NCBI GenBank assembly: GCA_017441295.1
Contig: JAFRYA010000037.1
Coordinates: forward strand, 1-64,000
Direction of reading: 5' to 3'
DNA: 64,000 bases
Source of the DNA: Lachnospiraceae bacterium
GTDB taxonomy: Bacteria; Bacillota; Clostridia; Lachnospirales; Lachnospiraceae
Position 1 is the first letter of the stretch. Each line of letters opens with the position of its first letter. This document shows, in pieces, positions 18,890 to 26,575 of this stretch. The position numbers and the translations under genes are program-made. The notes under the pieces are model-generated. The model made no database searches. It was not told where the DNA came from and saw nothing but the letters and a program-made list of their open reading frames with translations.

Positions 18890-19193
18890 TACAGACCAAA
18901 AGAGTTTTTTAGTTATATGAGTCTGTAATGTTTTCGTCTTTTTTGGGCAGCATGCAGACTAAAATCCAGTTTTTATAAAATGAGTCTGTAAAAAAGTCAG
19001 TTAAAAAATTATTTTAAGCAGACTCATTTTGCAATTATGATAATTGGGTCTGTATATATTCTTGCCTGATTGGAAAAAGATACAGACCTAAATAGAGTTT
19101 TTTGTATTTGAATCTGTATAATGGATTTCGTCAGTAACAAAAATGAAGTCAAAAAGCAGACTCATTTAATAGAATTCCTTCCAGGGTCTGTAT
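18890..19193. repeat. Array of five 34-bp imperfect palindromes (ten alternating CAGAC/GTCTG half-sites)
   Basis: In the 430-base gap 18825-19255 there is no gene. It holds ten copies of a half-site with consensus about WACAGACYCAWWT in alternating orientation. CAGAC starts at 18892, 18955, 19019, 19083 and 19157. Each is matched by GTCTG (once ATCTG) ending exactly 34 bases from its CAGAC start, at 18925, 18988, 19052, 19116 and 19190. The unit period is 63, 64, 64 and 74 bases. Unit interiors differ; units 1, 2 and 4 share AGTTTTT in the middle. Units 3 and 5 read best in the opposite orientation and share AAGCAGACTCATTT. Function is unknown. Confidence 0.85.
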
Positions 19194-19255
19194 TTTGGAT
19201 TTGCAAGAAAGCTTAATATGGAAGTAAGAAAAAGAATATGATAATATAACCATGT

Positions 19256-19561
19256 ATGAACTGGCATAAAAATATGTATTTCGGGGAAGAAGCCCGGAAG
19301 AAGAAAACGAAAATCATATATAATATCGACACGCATAAACTCCAGTTTGGGGTTTATGTGCTGACCTTTGCTGCCAACGGAACAGATCTCATTGATATCA
19401 TTCCGTCTTTTATGCTGGAAAAGGAAGGATACAAGGGCAGGGACATTGTGGTGATCGGTCTGGCGGCTTCCAAGGATGAGGCTTATGAAGTCGGACGTCA
19501 GATCATTACAGACGTTTATGAGCAGACAGGCGGGTTTGATGTAAGGAGCTATTTCGCATGA
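19256..19561 (+). CDS. Conserved small protein of unknown function upstream of DUF2953/gerW
   Basis: 101 residues, soluble, mixed alpha/beta composition, no signal peptide or membrane segment. The stretch DIVVIGLAASKDEAYEVGRQII and the end TGGFDVRSYF look like a conserved family often found before YtfI/YtfJ-type genes in Clostridia (my recollection of context, not a database result). It overlaps the next gene by ATGA, so it is translated with it. No clear SD; starts at 19256 or 19274 are both possible. A -10-like TATGAT lies at 19237-19242. It sits immediately downstream of the palindrome array. Confidence 0.7.
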   Translation: MNWHKNMYFGEEARKKKTKIIYNIDTHKLQFGVYVLTFAANGTDLIDIIPSFMLEKEGYKGRDIVVIGLAASKDEAYEVGRQIITDVYEQTGGFDVRSYFA

Positions 19562-20442
19562 TCGTACTTCAGATTTTGAAAATAATCGGAATAGTGCTGG
19601 CCTGCATTGTTGGACTGATCATTCTGCTGGTTTTATTGCTTTTGCTCACGCCTCTGAGATACAGGATAGCTGCGGAAGGGGAGAACGCTGACATCAAGGG
19701 TAGCGCCACGGCCAGGATGCTGCTGGGCCTGTTGTCATTCAAACTGACATATGAGGATAAAAAGGCTGAATACAAGGCCAGGGTGGCAGGCATTCCCGTC
19801 TTCAAGGGCAGCTTCGGGCAGGATGAAGCTGAGGCTGTCAAGGAAGTTATAGACGAGGAAACACAGCCCAAAGAAGCCCCACCGGAGAAAAAGCCCGAAG
19901 AGAAAAACGAGGTGAAAGAATCAGCACCTGAACCGGTTAAGGCTGAACATATATTTAAGACTGAAAAGACTGAAGAGAAAGAACCTGAGCCTGAGGAAAC
20001 AGACGAAGAAAAGCCGGGTAAACTGGAGAAACTTAAAGAAAAGGTTAGAGGCATAATCCGAAAGATAAAAGATATTTACGGTAAATATCAGAAAGCGAAA
20101 TATATTCTGGAGGCGCCTGTTACCAAGAGGGCATGGCAGTTTGTGAAGGCCAGACTCCTGGATCTTTTGAACCACATTAAGCCGAGAAGTGTCAAGGGAC
20201 ATATTAATTTTGGCCTGGATGACCCGGCCAATACAGCGATCATTTACGGCGCGGCGGGATCGGTCGCGTGCATGATTGATGAAAGGCTGATAATAGCACC
20301 TGATTTTGACAAAAAAGGAATTGATCTGGATATTGAAATAAAAGGAAGAATTTTTGTCGGATATGTGTTATTATTGTTTTTGAAAGTTTGGAGAAACAAA
20401 GACCTTAAGAGAGTAAGGAATTATATTAGGAGGAACTTTTAA
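19558..20442 (+). CDS. DUF2953 membrane protein (YtfI-like)
   Basis: 294 residues. One N-terminal membrane helix (about residues 5-31) is followed by the TPLRYRIAAEG stretch that opens the DUF2953 domain. A charged linker at about 95-165, rich in Glu, Lys and Pro, interrupts the domain; the C-terminal part (FGLDDPANTAIIYGAAG) resumes it. In Bacillus the homologue YtfI is encoded next to YtfJ (GerW), as here, and is linked to sporulation. The molecular role is unknown. It ends in the start codon of gerW. Confidence 0.85.
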   Translation: MIVLQILKIIGIVLACIVGLIILLVLLLLLTPLRYRIAAEGENADIKGSATARMLLGLLSFKLTYEDKKAEYKARVAGIPVFKGSFGQDEAEAVKEVIDEETQPKEAPPEKKPEEKNEVKESAPEPVKAEHIFKTEKTEEKEPEPEETDEEKPGKLEKLKEKVRGIIRKIKDIYGKYQKAKYILEAPVTKRAWQFVKARLLDLLNHIKPRSVKGHINFGLDDPANTAIIYGAAGSVACMIDERLIIAPDFDKKGIDLDIEIKGRIFVGYVLLLFLKVWRNKDLKRVRNYIRRNF

Positions 20443-20810
20443 TGGCAGAGAATTTTGAACAGACCGTAGAGGCTCTGGTGAACGGACTTGAGAGTCACCT
20501 TTCAACTAAAACCATTATAGGAGAACCGATTTATTGCGGCGATACTGTCATTTTCCCTATGGCAGATGTTTCGTTCGGAGTGGCTGCCGGATCCTTCGTG
20601 CAGGAGAAGAAGAACAATGGTGCCGGCGGCGTCGGTGCCAAGGTCACGCCTTCAGCTGTGCTGATCCTTAACAAAGGCACATCCAAGGTTGTGAATATAA
20701 AGGATAAGGATTCCATAAACAAGCTCATTGATATGCTGCCGGATCTGACGACGAAGCTGACTGAGCTTTTCAAGAAAGATGGACAGGGAACGACAGAGAT
20801 AGTTGAATAA
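20442..20810 (+). CDS. gerW: GerW family sporulation protein (YtfJ)
   Basis: 122 residues. The conserved centre TIIGEPIYCGDTVIFPMADVSFG, the glycine-rich GGVGAKVTPSAVL and the end with INKLIDMLPDLTTKL are typical of GerW/YtfJ. In Bacillus the protein is made in the forespore and affects spore germination. Its presence suggests a spore-forming ancestry, although the family also occurs in lineages not known to sporulate. It overlaps the DUF2953 gene by one base and is followed by a terminator. Confidence 0.92.
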   Translation: MAENFEQTVEALVNGLESHLSTKTIIGEPIYCGDTVIFPMADVSFGVAAGSFVQEKKNNGAGGVGAKVTPSAVLILNKGTSKVVNIKDKDSINKLIDMLPDLTTKLTELFKKDGQGTTEIVE

Positions 20811-20832
20811 CAGCAAATAATTGTTTTGAGCT

Positions 20833-20860
20833 GGCCCTCCCTCCGGGGAGGGCCTTTTAT
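20833..20860 (+). terminator. Terminator after gerW
   Basis: 8-bp GC-rich stem GGCCCTCC (20833-20840) with GGAGGGCC (20847-20854), then TTTTATAATT. Confidence 0.88.
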
Positions 20861-20901
20861 AATTAGTTATATAAATTTTTGAAAAATACAGTATTTTTTT
20901 C

Positions 20902-20930
20902 TTGCAAATAGTATTGCGGTTTGCTATAAT
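20902..20930 (+). promoter_or_regulatory. Promoter for rpmB
   Basis: TTGCAA at 20902-20907, 17-bp spacer, perfect TATAAT at 20925-20930. The expected start is near 20937. Confidence 0.88.
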
Positions 20931-20935
20931 ACCGT

Positions 20936-20975
20936 TCGTGCTATGCGCACGACTATTTTGCAAGGAGGTGCAAAA
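20936..20975 (+). promoter_or_regulatory. rpmB leader: 5'-end hairpin and SD-in-loop hairpin
   Basis: First hairpin TCGTGC (20936-20941) with GCACGA (20947-20952) at the predicted RNA 5' end. Second hairpin TTTTGCA (20956-20962) with TGCAAAA (20969-20975), a perfect 7-bp stem whose six-base loop is AGGAGG, the SD itself, two bases before the ATG. Confidence 0.7.
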
Positions 20976-20977
20976 GT

Positions 20978-21163
20978 ATGGCAAAATGTGATATTTGCGG
21001 CAAGGGCGTTCATTTCGGTAATGCTGTTTCCCATTCTCATAGAAGATCAAACAAGATTTGGAAGTCCAACATCAAATCAGTACGTGTTAAGACTGCTGGC
21101 GGTGCTCAGACAATGCATGTTTGTACTTCCTGCTTAAGATCAGGCAAAGTAGAAAGAGCTTAA
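20978..21163 (+). CDS. rpmB: 50S ribosomal protein L28
   Basis: 61 residues. MAKCDICGKGVHFGNAVSHS and the following arginine-rich stretch are L28. Two CxxC pairs (CDIC and CTSC) make this the zinc-binding form. L28 is a late-assembling 50S protein. It is a single-gene unit with its own promoter, structured leader and strong terminator. The Asp23-FakA genes downstream are the usual neighbours. Confidence 0.97.
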   Translation: MAKCDICGKGVHFGNAVSHSHRRSNKIWKSNIKSVRVKTAGGAQTMHVCTSCLRSGKVERA

Positions 21164-21183
21164 TCTAAGAAATGAATTTCTTG

Positions 21184-21210
21184 CGACGCGGATTTCCGCG
21201 TCGTTTTTTT
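21184..21210 (+). terminator. Terminator after rpmB
   Basis: Perfect 8-bp stem CGACGCGG (21184-21191) with CCGCGTCG (21196-21203), loop ATTT, then seven T. Confidence 0.95.
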
Positions 21211-21264
21211 ATGTGCCTGGACAGGTTTTGCAGCCTGGGTGGGGACATGACATAAAATATCTGC

Positions 21265-21293
21265 TTTTATTTTATACAATAATAGTTTATAAT
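21265..21293 (+). promoter_or_regulatory. Probable promoter for the Asp23-fakA-recG operon
   Basis: Perfect TATAAT at 21288-21293, but the -35 position (TTTTAT, 21265-21270, 17-bp spacer) is poor. Confidence 0.5.
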
Positions 21294-21325
21294 ACTTTGA
21301 ACGTTTAAAGAATGGAGGCCTTTTT

Positions 21326-21682
21326 ATGAAGGGTAATTTCAATACTGACTACGGAAAAGTTGTAATTGAAAATAACGTCATAGCCAGACTGGCCGGAATG
21401 ACGGCTGTCGGATGCTTTGGCATTGTCGGAATGGCAGCCCTGAGCAAGAGAGACGGCATTGTCAAACTCCTCACCAGGAACAGCCTGACCAAGGGCATCA
21501 AGGTTACTGTCGAGAATAATGACATTACCATTGATTTCCATGTTATCGTGGCCTTTGGAGTCGCTATTTCCGCAGTTGCTGAGAACCTGATCTCCAATGT
21601 TAAATATCAGGTTGAGAGTATTACGGGCTTTAACGTTAAGAAAATAAACATCTATGTTGAAGGTGTTAGGGTAATTGATTAA
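21326..21682 (+). CDS. Asp23/Gls24 family protein (YloU-like)
   Basis: 118 residues. The pattern YGKVVIENNVIARLAG at the start, then DFHVIVAFG and the end SITGFNVKKINIYVEGVRVI, is the Asp23/Gls24 (DUF322) fold. Members are small cytoplasmic or membrane-associated proteins linked to envelope stress and lipid metabolism. The YloU type sits directly before the fatty-acid kinase gene yloV/fakA, exactly as here (14-base gap). SD GGAGG precedes ATG 21326. A second, unlinked family member is at 41799. Confidence 0.92.
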   Translation: MKGNFNTDYGKVVIENNVIARLAGMTAVGCFGIVGMAALSKRDGIVKLLTRNSLTKGIKVTVENNDITIDFHVIVAFGVAISAVAENLISNVKYQVESITGFNVKKINIYVEGVRVID

Positions 21683-21696
21683 GGAGGACACTTAAA

Positions 21697-23418
21697 GTGC
21701 TTGAATATATTGATGCCAAAACACTGAAGAAGATGTTTTTGGCGGGCGTTGCAAACTTGAGCGCCAATAAAGAATGGATCAATGAACTGAATGTTTTCCC
21801 GGTTCCTGACGGTGATACAGGTACGAATATGACATTGACTGTCATGACTGCTGCTAAAGTGCTTGTGGATGCGCCGGATAGCGCTTCTATTACTGATATC
21901 GGCAAGATTATCGCCACAGGTACACTGAAGGGTGCCAGAGGCAATTCAGGCGTTATCATGTCCCAGCTCTGCCGCGGTTTCACTAAAGAAACAGAAGGCG
22001 CGTCCAAACTTGATAAGAGGACTATCGCTTCTGCTATGGACAGAGCTGTTAATTCAGCATACAAAGCTGTTATGAAGCCTAAGGAAGGCACCATCCTCAC
22101 AGTTGCCAAGGCAGCCGCTGCCAAGGCTGCTGAGCTTATGAGCGAAGGCATCTCAATGGAGGAATATTTCTCTGAGATCATCGCGTATTCTGAATTTATT
22201 CTGGAGAAGACTCCTGACATGCTGCCGGTTCTTAAAGAGGCCGGAGTAGTCGATTCAGGAGGACAGGGATTGGTTATGTTTTTGAAGGGCGCTTTTGAAG
22301 CATTTAAGGGAAATGAACTGAAACTGGATCTCACATCAGGTCATTCAGAGACCAGTGCTGCACCTAAGGGCATTGACACCTCCAACATTTCCACAGCAGA
22401 CATCAAATTCGGCTATTGTACAGAGTTTTTAGTAAATCTGGAAAAACCGTACACTGACAAGGATGAGCAGGAATTTAAGGCATTTTTGAGCTCTATAGGC
22501 GATTCCATCGTCTGCGTTCATATGGATGATATTATTAAGGTGCATGTTCACACCAATCATCCGGGACAGGCTTTTGAGAAGGGCCTGACATATGGTTCAC
22601 TCACCAGCATGAAGGTTGACAACATGCGTGAGGAACACAATGAGAAGCTCGTTACTGAAGAAGAAAAGAGAGCTGCTGCAGCTGAAGAAAACGCCATGAA
22701 ATCAGAAGCAGCAGAAGTGGCTGCTACTGTTGCTAAGGCAGAGCCTGCAGGACCCCATAAAGACGTTGGATTTGTTGCAGTATGTGCCGGCGACGGCCTG
22801 AGCAAGATTTTCAAGGATCTGTCAGTAGACGCTGTCATCGAAGGCGGACAGACCATGAACCCGAGCACTGAAGACATCGTCAGCGCCATTGACACTGTTA
22901 ATGCTGACAATGTATTTGTGCTTCCAAATAACGGCAATATCATAATGACTGCTGATCAGGCAAGATATCTGTGCGATGGCAAGAACATCGTAGTTATCCC
23001 GACCAAGACTGTAACACAGGGTATTACCGCTGTTATTAATTATGTTCCGGCTCTGTCTGTTGATGAGAATACCGAACATATGAAGAAAGCCATCAGCGAG
23101 ATCAAGTCAGCTGAGATCACATACGCTATCCGTGATACCGAGATTGACGGCATGGCTATCGAAGTAGGCGATTACATGGGCATCGGCGACGGACATATGC
23201 TGGCTGTCAGCAAGGACATGAAGGAGACTGCCATCGAGACTATTAAGGCTATGATGGATGAGGACTCTGAGATCGTAACCATTTATTATGGCGCTGATGT
23301 TACTGAAGATGACGCTCAGGAAATCGCTGATACGATCGAAGAAGAATACGAAGACGCCGAAATCGACGTAGCTTACGGCGGACAGCCTGTATATTATTTC
23401 ATAATTTCAGTCGAATAA
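21697..23418 (+). CDS. fakA: DAK2-domain fatty acid kinase FakA-like (YloV)
   Basis: 573 residues. The N-terminal DhaL/DAK2 ATP-binding domain carries NVFPVPDGDTGTNM and the GARGNSGVIMSQ stretch. The middle and C-terminal domains match YloV/FakA, including PSTEDIVSAID and the final TIYYG segment. FakA with a FakB fatty-acid-binding partner phosphorylates exogenous fatty acids; no FakB gene is in the window. A linker of Ala, Glu and Lys at about 320-350 is variable. The start is GTG 21697 with AAGGAGGA at 21681-21688. Confidence 0.9.
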   Translation: MLEYIDAKTLKKMFLAGVANLSANKEWINELNVFPVPDGDTGTNMTLTVMTAAKVLVDAPDSASITDIGKIIATGTLKGARGNSGVIMSQLCRGFTKETEGASKLDKRTIASAMDRAVNSAYKAVMKPKEGTILTVAKAAAAKAAELMSEGISMEEYFSEIIAYSEFILEKTPDMLPVLKEAGVVDSGGQGLVMFLKGAFEAFKGNELKLDLTSGHSETSAAPKGIDTSNISTADIKFGYCTEFLVNLEKPYTDKDEQEFKAFLSSIGDSIVCVHMDDIIKVHVHTNHPGQAFEKGLTYGSLTSMKVDNMREEHNEKLVTEEEKRAAAAEENAMKSEAAEVAATVAKAEPAGPHKDVGFVAVCAGDGLSKIFKDLSVDAVIEGGQTMNPSTEDIVSAIDTVNADNVFVLPNNGNIIMTADQARYLCDGKNIVVIPTKTVTQGITAVINYVPALSVDENTEHMKKAISEIKSAEITYAIRDTEIDGMAIEVGDYMGIGDGHMLAVSKDMKETAIETIKAMMDEDSEIVTIYYGADVTEDDAQEIADTIEEEYEDAEIDVAYGGQPVYYFIISVE

Positions 23419-23419
23419 T

Positions 23420-25459
23420 ATGAGATTAACCGCGCTTAAAGGTATAGGCGAGAAAACTGAAGAATTATTCATCAAATTAGGAGTTCATAACCAGGAGGAA
23501 CTGTTAGAGTTTTTCCCTCGTGATTATGAACTCTTTTTTGCGCCGGGCAGCATAGGCGAGATCGGATACAAAACATTCGGTACTATCAAAGGCTGCTTTA
23601 TGGAGCCGGTCCTCCAGAGGCGTGTCAAGAAGCTGGTTATCACATCCGGCATTTTTAAGGATGAAATAGGCGCCTCCATTAAGGTCGTCTGGTTCAATGC
23701 ACCTTATCTGAAAGACCTGATCAAGACCGGTCAGCCTTATGTGCTGAAGGGCAGGATCAGCCGTAAATACAACGTAATGCAGATGGATCAGCCGCGCATC
23801 TTTTCACCTGAAGACTATGCTGAGAAGATGGGCACTATGCAGCCGATCTATCCGCTCACAAAAGGCCTCACAGATACACTCATCAAGAAGGCTATCAGCC
23901 AGGTGCTGGATTCAGGCCTGATGAATGATATAAATGAGAACGATATTGTTCCCGAGTGCGTTGCAGATGAAATGGGGCTCTGCAGCAGGGAATTCGCGTT
24001 CAGAAACATACATTTCCCGGGCAGCAGGGAAGACCTGATAAAAGCATCAGCCAGGATGGCCTTTGAGGAGATATTCCTGTTCATAATGACAATGAAAATG
24101 AACAGTGAATCCCTCAGGCAGGAAAGCAGCGTCATTGTCCGTCCGAACGAGCAGACAGACGCCTTCCTTAAAGGGCTGCCTTTTAAGCTGACCGATTCTC
24201 AGGAAAAGGTTATTAATGATATCAGGACAGATCTGGGTTCAGGATTTGTCATGAACAGACTGATCCAGGGAGACGTAGGCTCAGGCAAGACCATGGTAGC
24301 TTTGGCAGCACTGATGGACTGCGCGTTCGCAGGATATCAGGGAGCGTTTATGGCACCTACGGAAGTACTGGCCAGACAGCATTATGAAAATATCACAGGT
24401 CTCTTCAAAGAACACGGCATCAATCTGAATGCCGCGCTGCTTATAGGCTCACAGACTGCGCTGGAAAAACGCGTGATCTATGATGCTCTGGAAGACGGCC
24501 GTATCAATATCATTATCGGAACACATGCTTTATTCCAGGAGAAAGTGAAATACAAAAACTTAGGAATAGTCATTACTGACGAGCAGCATAGGTTCGGACT
24601 CAAACAGAGGCAGGCCCTGGCTGAGAAGGGTGCTATGCCTCATATGATGGTAATGAGCGCCACGCCGGTCCCGAGGACGCTGGGACTCATTATTTACGGA
24701 GATATGGATGTATCAACCATTGACCATGTCCCGGTAAACCGTAAGCCTATCAAGACCGCAGTCGTGGATGATTCTTATAAACCGAATGCTTACAGGTTCA
24801 TTGAGAAAGAAGTGGCCAAAGGACATCAGGTCTATATTATCTGCCCGATGGTGGAATATTCTGAAGGACTCGAAGCCGCCAACGTTGTGGACTACACAGA
24901 CATGCTTAAGGATGTGCTGGACGAAAGCATTGTTATAGGCATGCTGCACGGCCAGATGAATACAGCCCAGAAGAATGAGATCATGGAGAAGTTCGCTGCG
25001 GGCAAGATTGATGTGCTGGTATCCACAACGGTTGTCGAAGTCGGAGTGGATGTTCCGAACGCAACTGTCATGATGATAGAAGACGCCAACAGATTCGGCC
25101 TTGCGTCTCTTCATCAGTTAAGGGGCAGGGTAGGCAGAGGAGCCGACCAGAGCTACTGCATACTGGTTTCAAATAACAGCTCAAAAGAAGCGATGGAAAG
25201 GCTTGATATCCTTAAGACTTCAACGGATGGATTTGAGATCGCGGCCAAGGATCTGGAGATGCGCGGACCGGGAGAATTCATGGGTGTAAGGCAGAGCGGA
25301 ACAATAGCTTTCAAGTGCTTTGATATGTTCAGGGACGCTGATCTGGCAGTTAAAGCATCCGAGGCTGCAGGCAGGATTCTCTCAGGAGAGATTGCCCTGA
25401 CGTCGCGCCAGAAAGAAGCACTGGACATTAAAGCCGGCAGCAAGTTTTTTATTCTGTAA
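23420..25459 (+). CDS. recG: ATP-dependent DNA helicase RecG
   Basis: 679 residues, full length. RecG remodels stalled forks and Holliday junctions. The N-terminal OB-fold wedge domain covers about 1-150. Helicase motifs follow: LIQGDVGSGKTMVALAAL (Walker A), TDEQHRFG (DEQH box), MSATPVPRTL (motif III) and the QLRGRVGRG motif VI. The start ATG 23420 lies one base after the fakA stop without an SD of its own, indicating translational coupling. This Asp23-fakA-recG order is widespread in Firmicutes. Confidence 0.96.
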   Translation: MRLTALKGIGEKTEELFIKLGVHNQEELLEFFPRDYELFFAPGSIGEIGYKTFGTIKGCFMEPVLQRRVKKLVITSGIFKDEIGASIKVVWFNAPYLKDLIKTGQPYVLKGRISRKYNVMQMDQPRIFSPEDYAEKMGTMQPIYPLTKGLTDTLIKKAISQVLDSGLMNDINENDIVPECVADEMGLCSREFAFRNIHFPGSREDLIKASARMAFEEIFLFIMTMKMNSESLRQESSVIVRPNEQTDAFLKGLPFKLTDSQEKVINDIRTDLGSGFVMNRLIQGDVGSGKTMVALAALMDCAFAGYQGAFMAPTEVLARQHYENITGLFKEHGINLNAALLIGSQTALEKRVIYDALEDGRINIIIGTHALFQEKVKYKNLGIVITDEQHRFGLKQRQALAEKGAMPHMMVMSATPVPRTLGLIIYGDMDVSTIDHVPVNRKPIKTAVVDDSYKPNAYRFIEKEVAKGHQVYIICPMVEYSEGLEAANVVDYTDMLKDVLDESIVIGMLHGQMNTAQKNEIMEKFAAGKIDVLVSTTVVEVGVDVPNATVMMIEDANRFGLASLHQLRGRVGRGADQSYCILVSNNSSKEAMERLDILKTSTDGFEIAAKDLEMRGPGEFMGVRQSGTIAFKCFDMFRDADLAVKASEAAGRILSGEIALTSRQKEALDIKAGSKFFIL

Positions 25460-25474
25460 TTCCCAATTAAAATA

Positions 25475-25504
25475 TGGACTTATAGTCCTAAATAGTTTTA
25501 TAAT
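25475..25504 (+). promoter_or_regulatory. Probable promoter before ddl with a small palindrome
   Basis: TGGACT at 25475-25480, 18-bp spacer, perfect TATAAT at 25499-25504. The inverted repeat GGACT-TAT-AGTCC (25476-25488) overlaps the -35 region and could be an operator. Confidence 0.5.
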
Positions 25505-25535
25505 AACGTCAGACGTTCTCTGACGTTTTATTTTA
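25505..25535 (+). terminator. Terminator after recG, or 5'-end hairpin before ddl
   Basis: Perfect 9-bp stem AACGTCAGA (25505-25513) with TCTGACGTT (25519-25527), then TTATTTT. It follows directly after the TATAAT box, so it could also lie at the 5' end of the ddl transcript. Confidence 0.75.
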
Positions 25536-25559
25536 GTATGCAAAAAGGACAGAAATATT

Positions 25560-26567
25560 ATGAAAATCGTAGTTTTGTGCGGCGGCACCAGTTCTGAAAG
25601 AACAGTGTCATTAAGCACATCTGAAAAGGTTGGCAAGGCACTTCAGGGCAAAGGACATGACGTTATTTTGATCGATGTTTTCTTCGGCTCTGAGAAAGAA
25701 CTTTCATTTGATGAGAAACAGGACATCACAGCGGCAGCTGACGCTTACCGCGCGATGACAGATAAGCTCGATGAAGAGCTGGCCAAGGACAGACCGTTCT
25801 TCGGCAAAAATGTAGTTAATGTATGCAGCAAGGCAGATATTGTCTTCCTTGGACTGCACGGAGCAAATGGCGAGGATGGACGAGTTCAGGCAGCTTTTGA
25901 CCTGCTCGGCATCAAATATACCGGTTCAGGTTACCTGAGCAGCGCCATTGCAATGAGCAAAACCCATACCAAATATGTTCTGAATCATTTCATCCCTATG
26001 CCTAAAGGCTATGTTCTGACCAAGGAGGATCCTCACGCCAGAAAGCTCCCGGCACCATGCGTTATGAAACCTAGCAACGGCGGCTCCAGTCTGGGCGTAT
26101 TCATTATCAATGATGACGCTGTTTATGAATCAGCGCTTGAGAAAGTATTCCAGTATGACGATACCATCCTTTTAGAGGAATTTGTTAAGGGCAGAGAGCT
26201 GACCCAGGGCGTTCTGAACGGCGTGGCACTGCCTCCTGTTGAGATATGTCCGAAGGAAGGATTCTACGATTACCTGAAGAAATATAACGGTGAAACCGTT
26301 GAGATATGTCCGGCGCCTATCGATGAGAAGGTACTGGAGGAAATGTCTAATTATTCTGTACTGGCCGGCAGGCTCCTGGGTCTTTCGGTTTATTACAGGG
26401 TTGATTACCTGCTGGACGATGAAGGCAAGCTGTTCTGTCTGGAAGTTAACTCACTGCCTGGCATGACGAGCACTTCACTTGTTCCTCAGGAAGCAGCAGC
26501 AGTAGGCATCGAATATCCTGAGCTCTGCGAGAAAATTATCGAGTATTCACTTAAGAAATATGAGTAG
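25560..26567 (+). CDS. ddl: D-alanine--D-alanine ligase
   Basis: 335 residues, ATP-grasp fold. Ddl joins two D-alanines for the peptidoglycan stem peptide. The N-terminal LCGGTSSERTVSLST, the FLGLHGANGEDGRVQ loop, KPSNGGSSLGV and the metal-binding end CLEVNSLPGMT are all present. A D-Ala-D-lactate ligase cannot be excluded from these motifs alone. AAGGACAG provides a modest SD before ATG 25560. Nine bases separate it from murF, which uses its product. Confidence 0.93.
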   Translation: MKIVVLCGGTSSERTVSLSTSEKVGKALQGKGHDVILIDVFFGSEKELSFDEKQDITAAADAYRAMTDKLDEELAKDRPFFGKNVVNVCSKADIVFLGLHGANGEDGRVQAAFDLLGIKYTGSGYLSSAIAMSKTHTKYVLNHFIPMPKGYVLTKEDPHARKLPAPCVMKPSNGGSSLGVFIINDDAVYESALEKVFQYDDTILLEEFVKGRELTQGVLNGVALPPVEICPKEGFYDYLKKYNGETVEICPAPIDEKVLEEMSNYSVLAGRLLGLSVYYRVDYLLDDEGKLFCLEVNSLPGMTSTSLVPQEAAAVGIEYPELCEKIIEYSLKKYE

Positions 26568-26575
26568 GTGAGAAA

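Noticed and set aside
18890-19193. CRISPR array
   Set aside because: The 63-74 base period is CRISPR-like, but the repeated parts are only half-sites in alternating orientation, unit interiors differ, and there are no cas genes. Spacer-like parts are as AT-rich and irregular as unit interiors.
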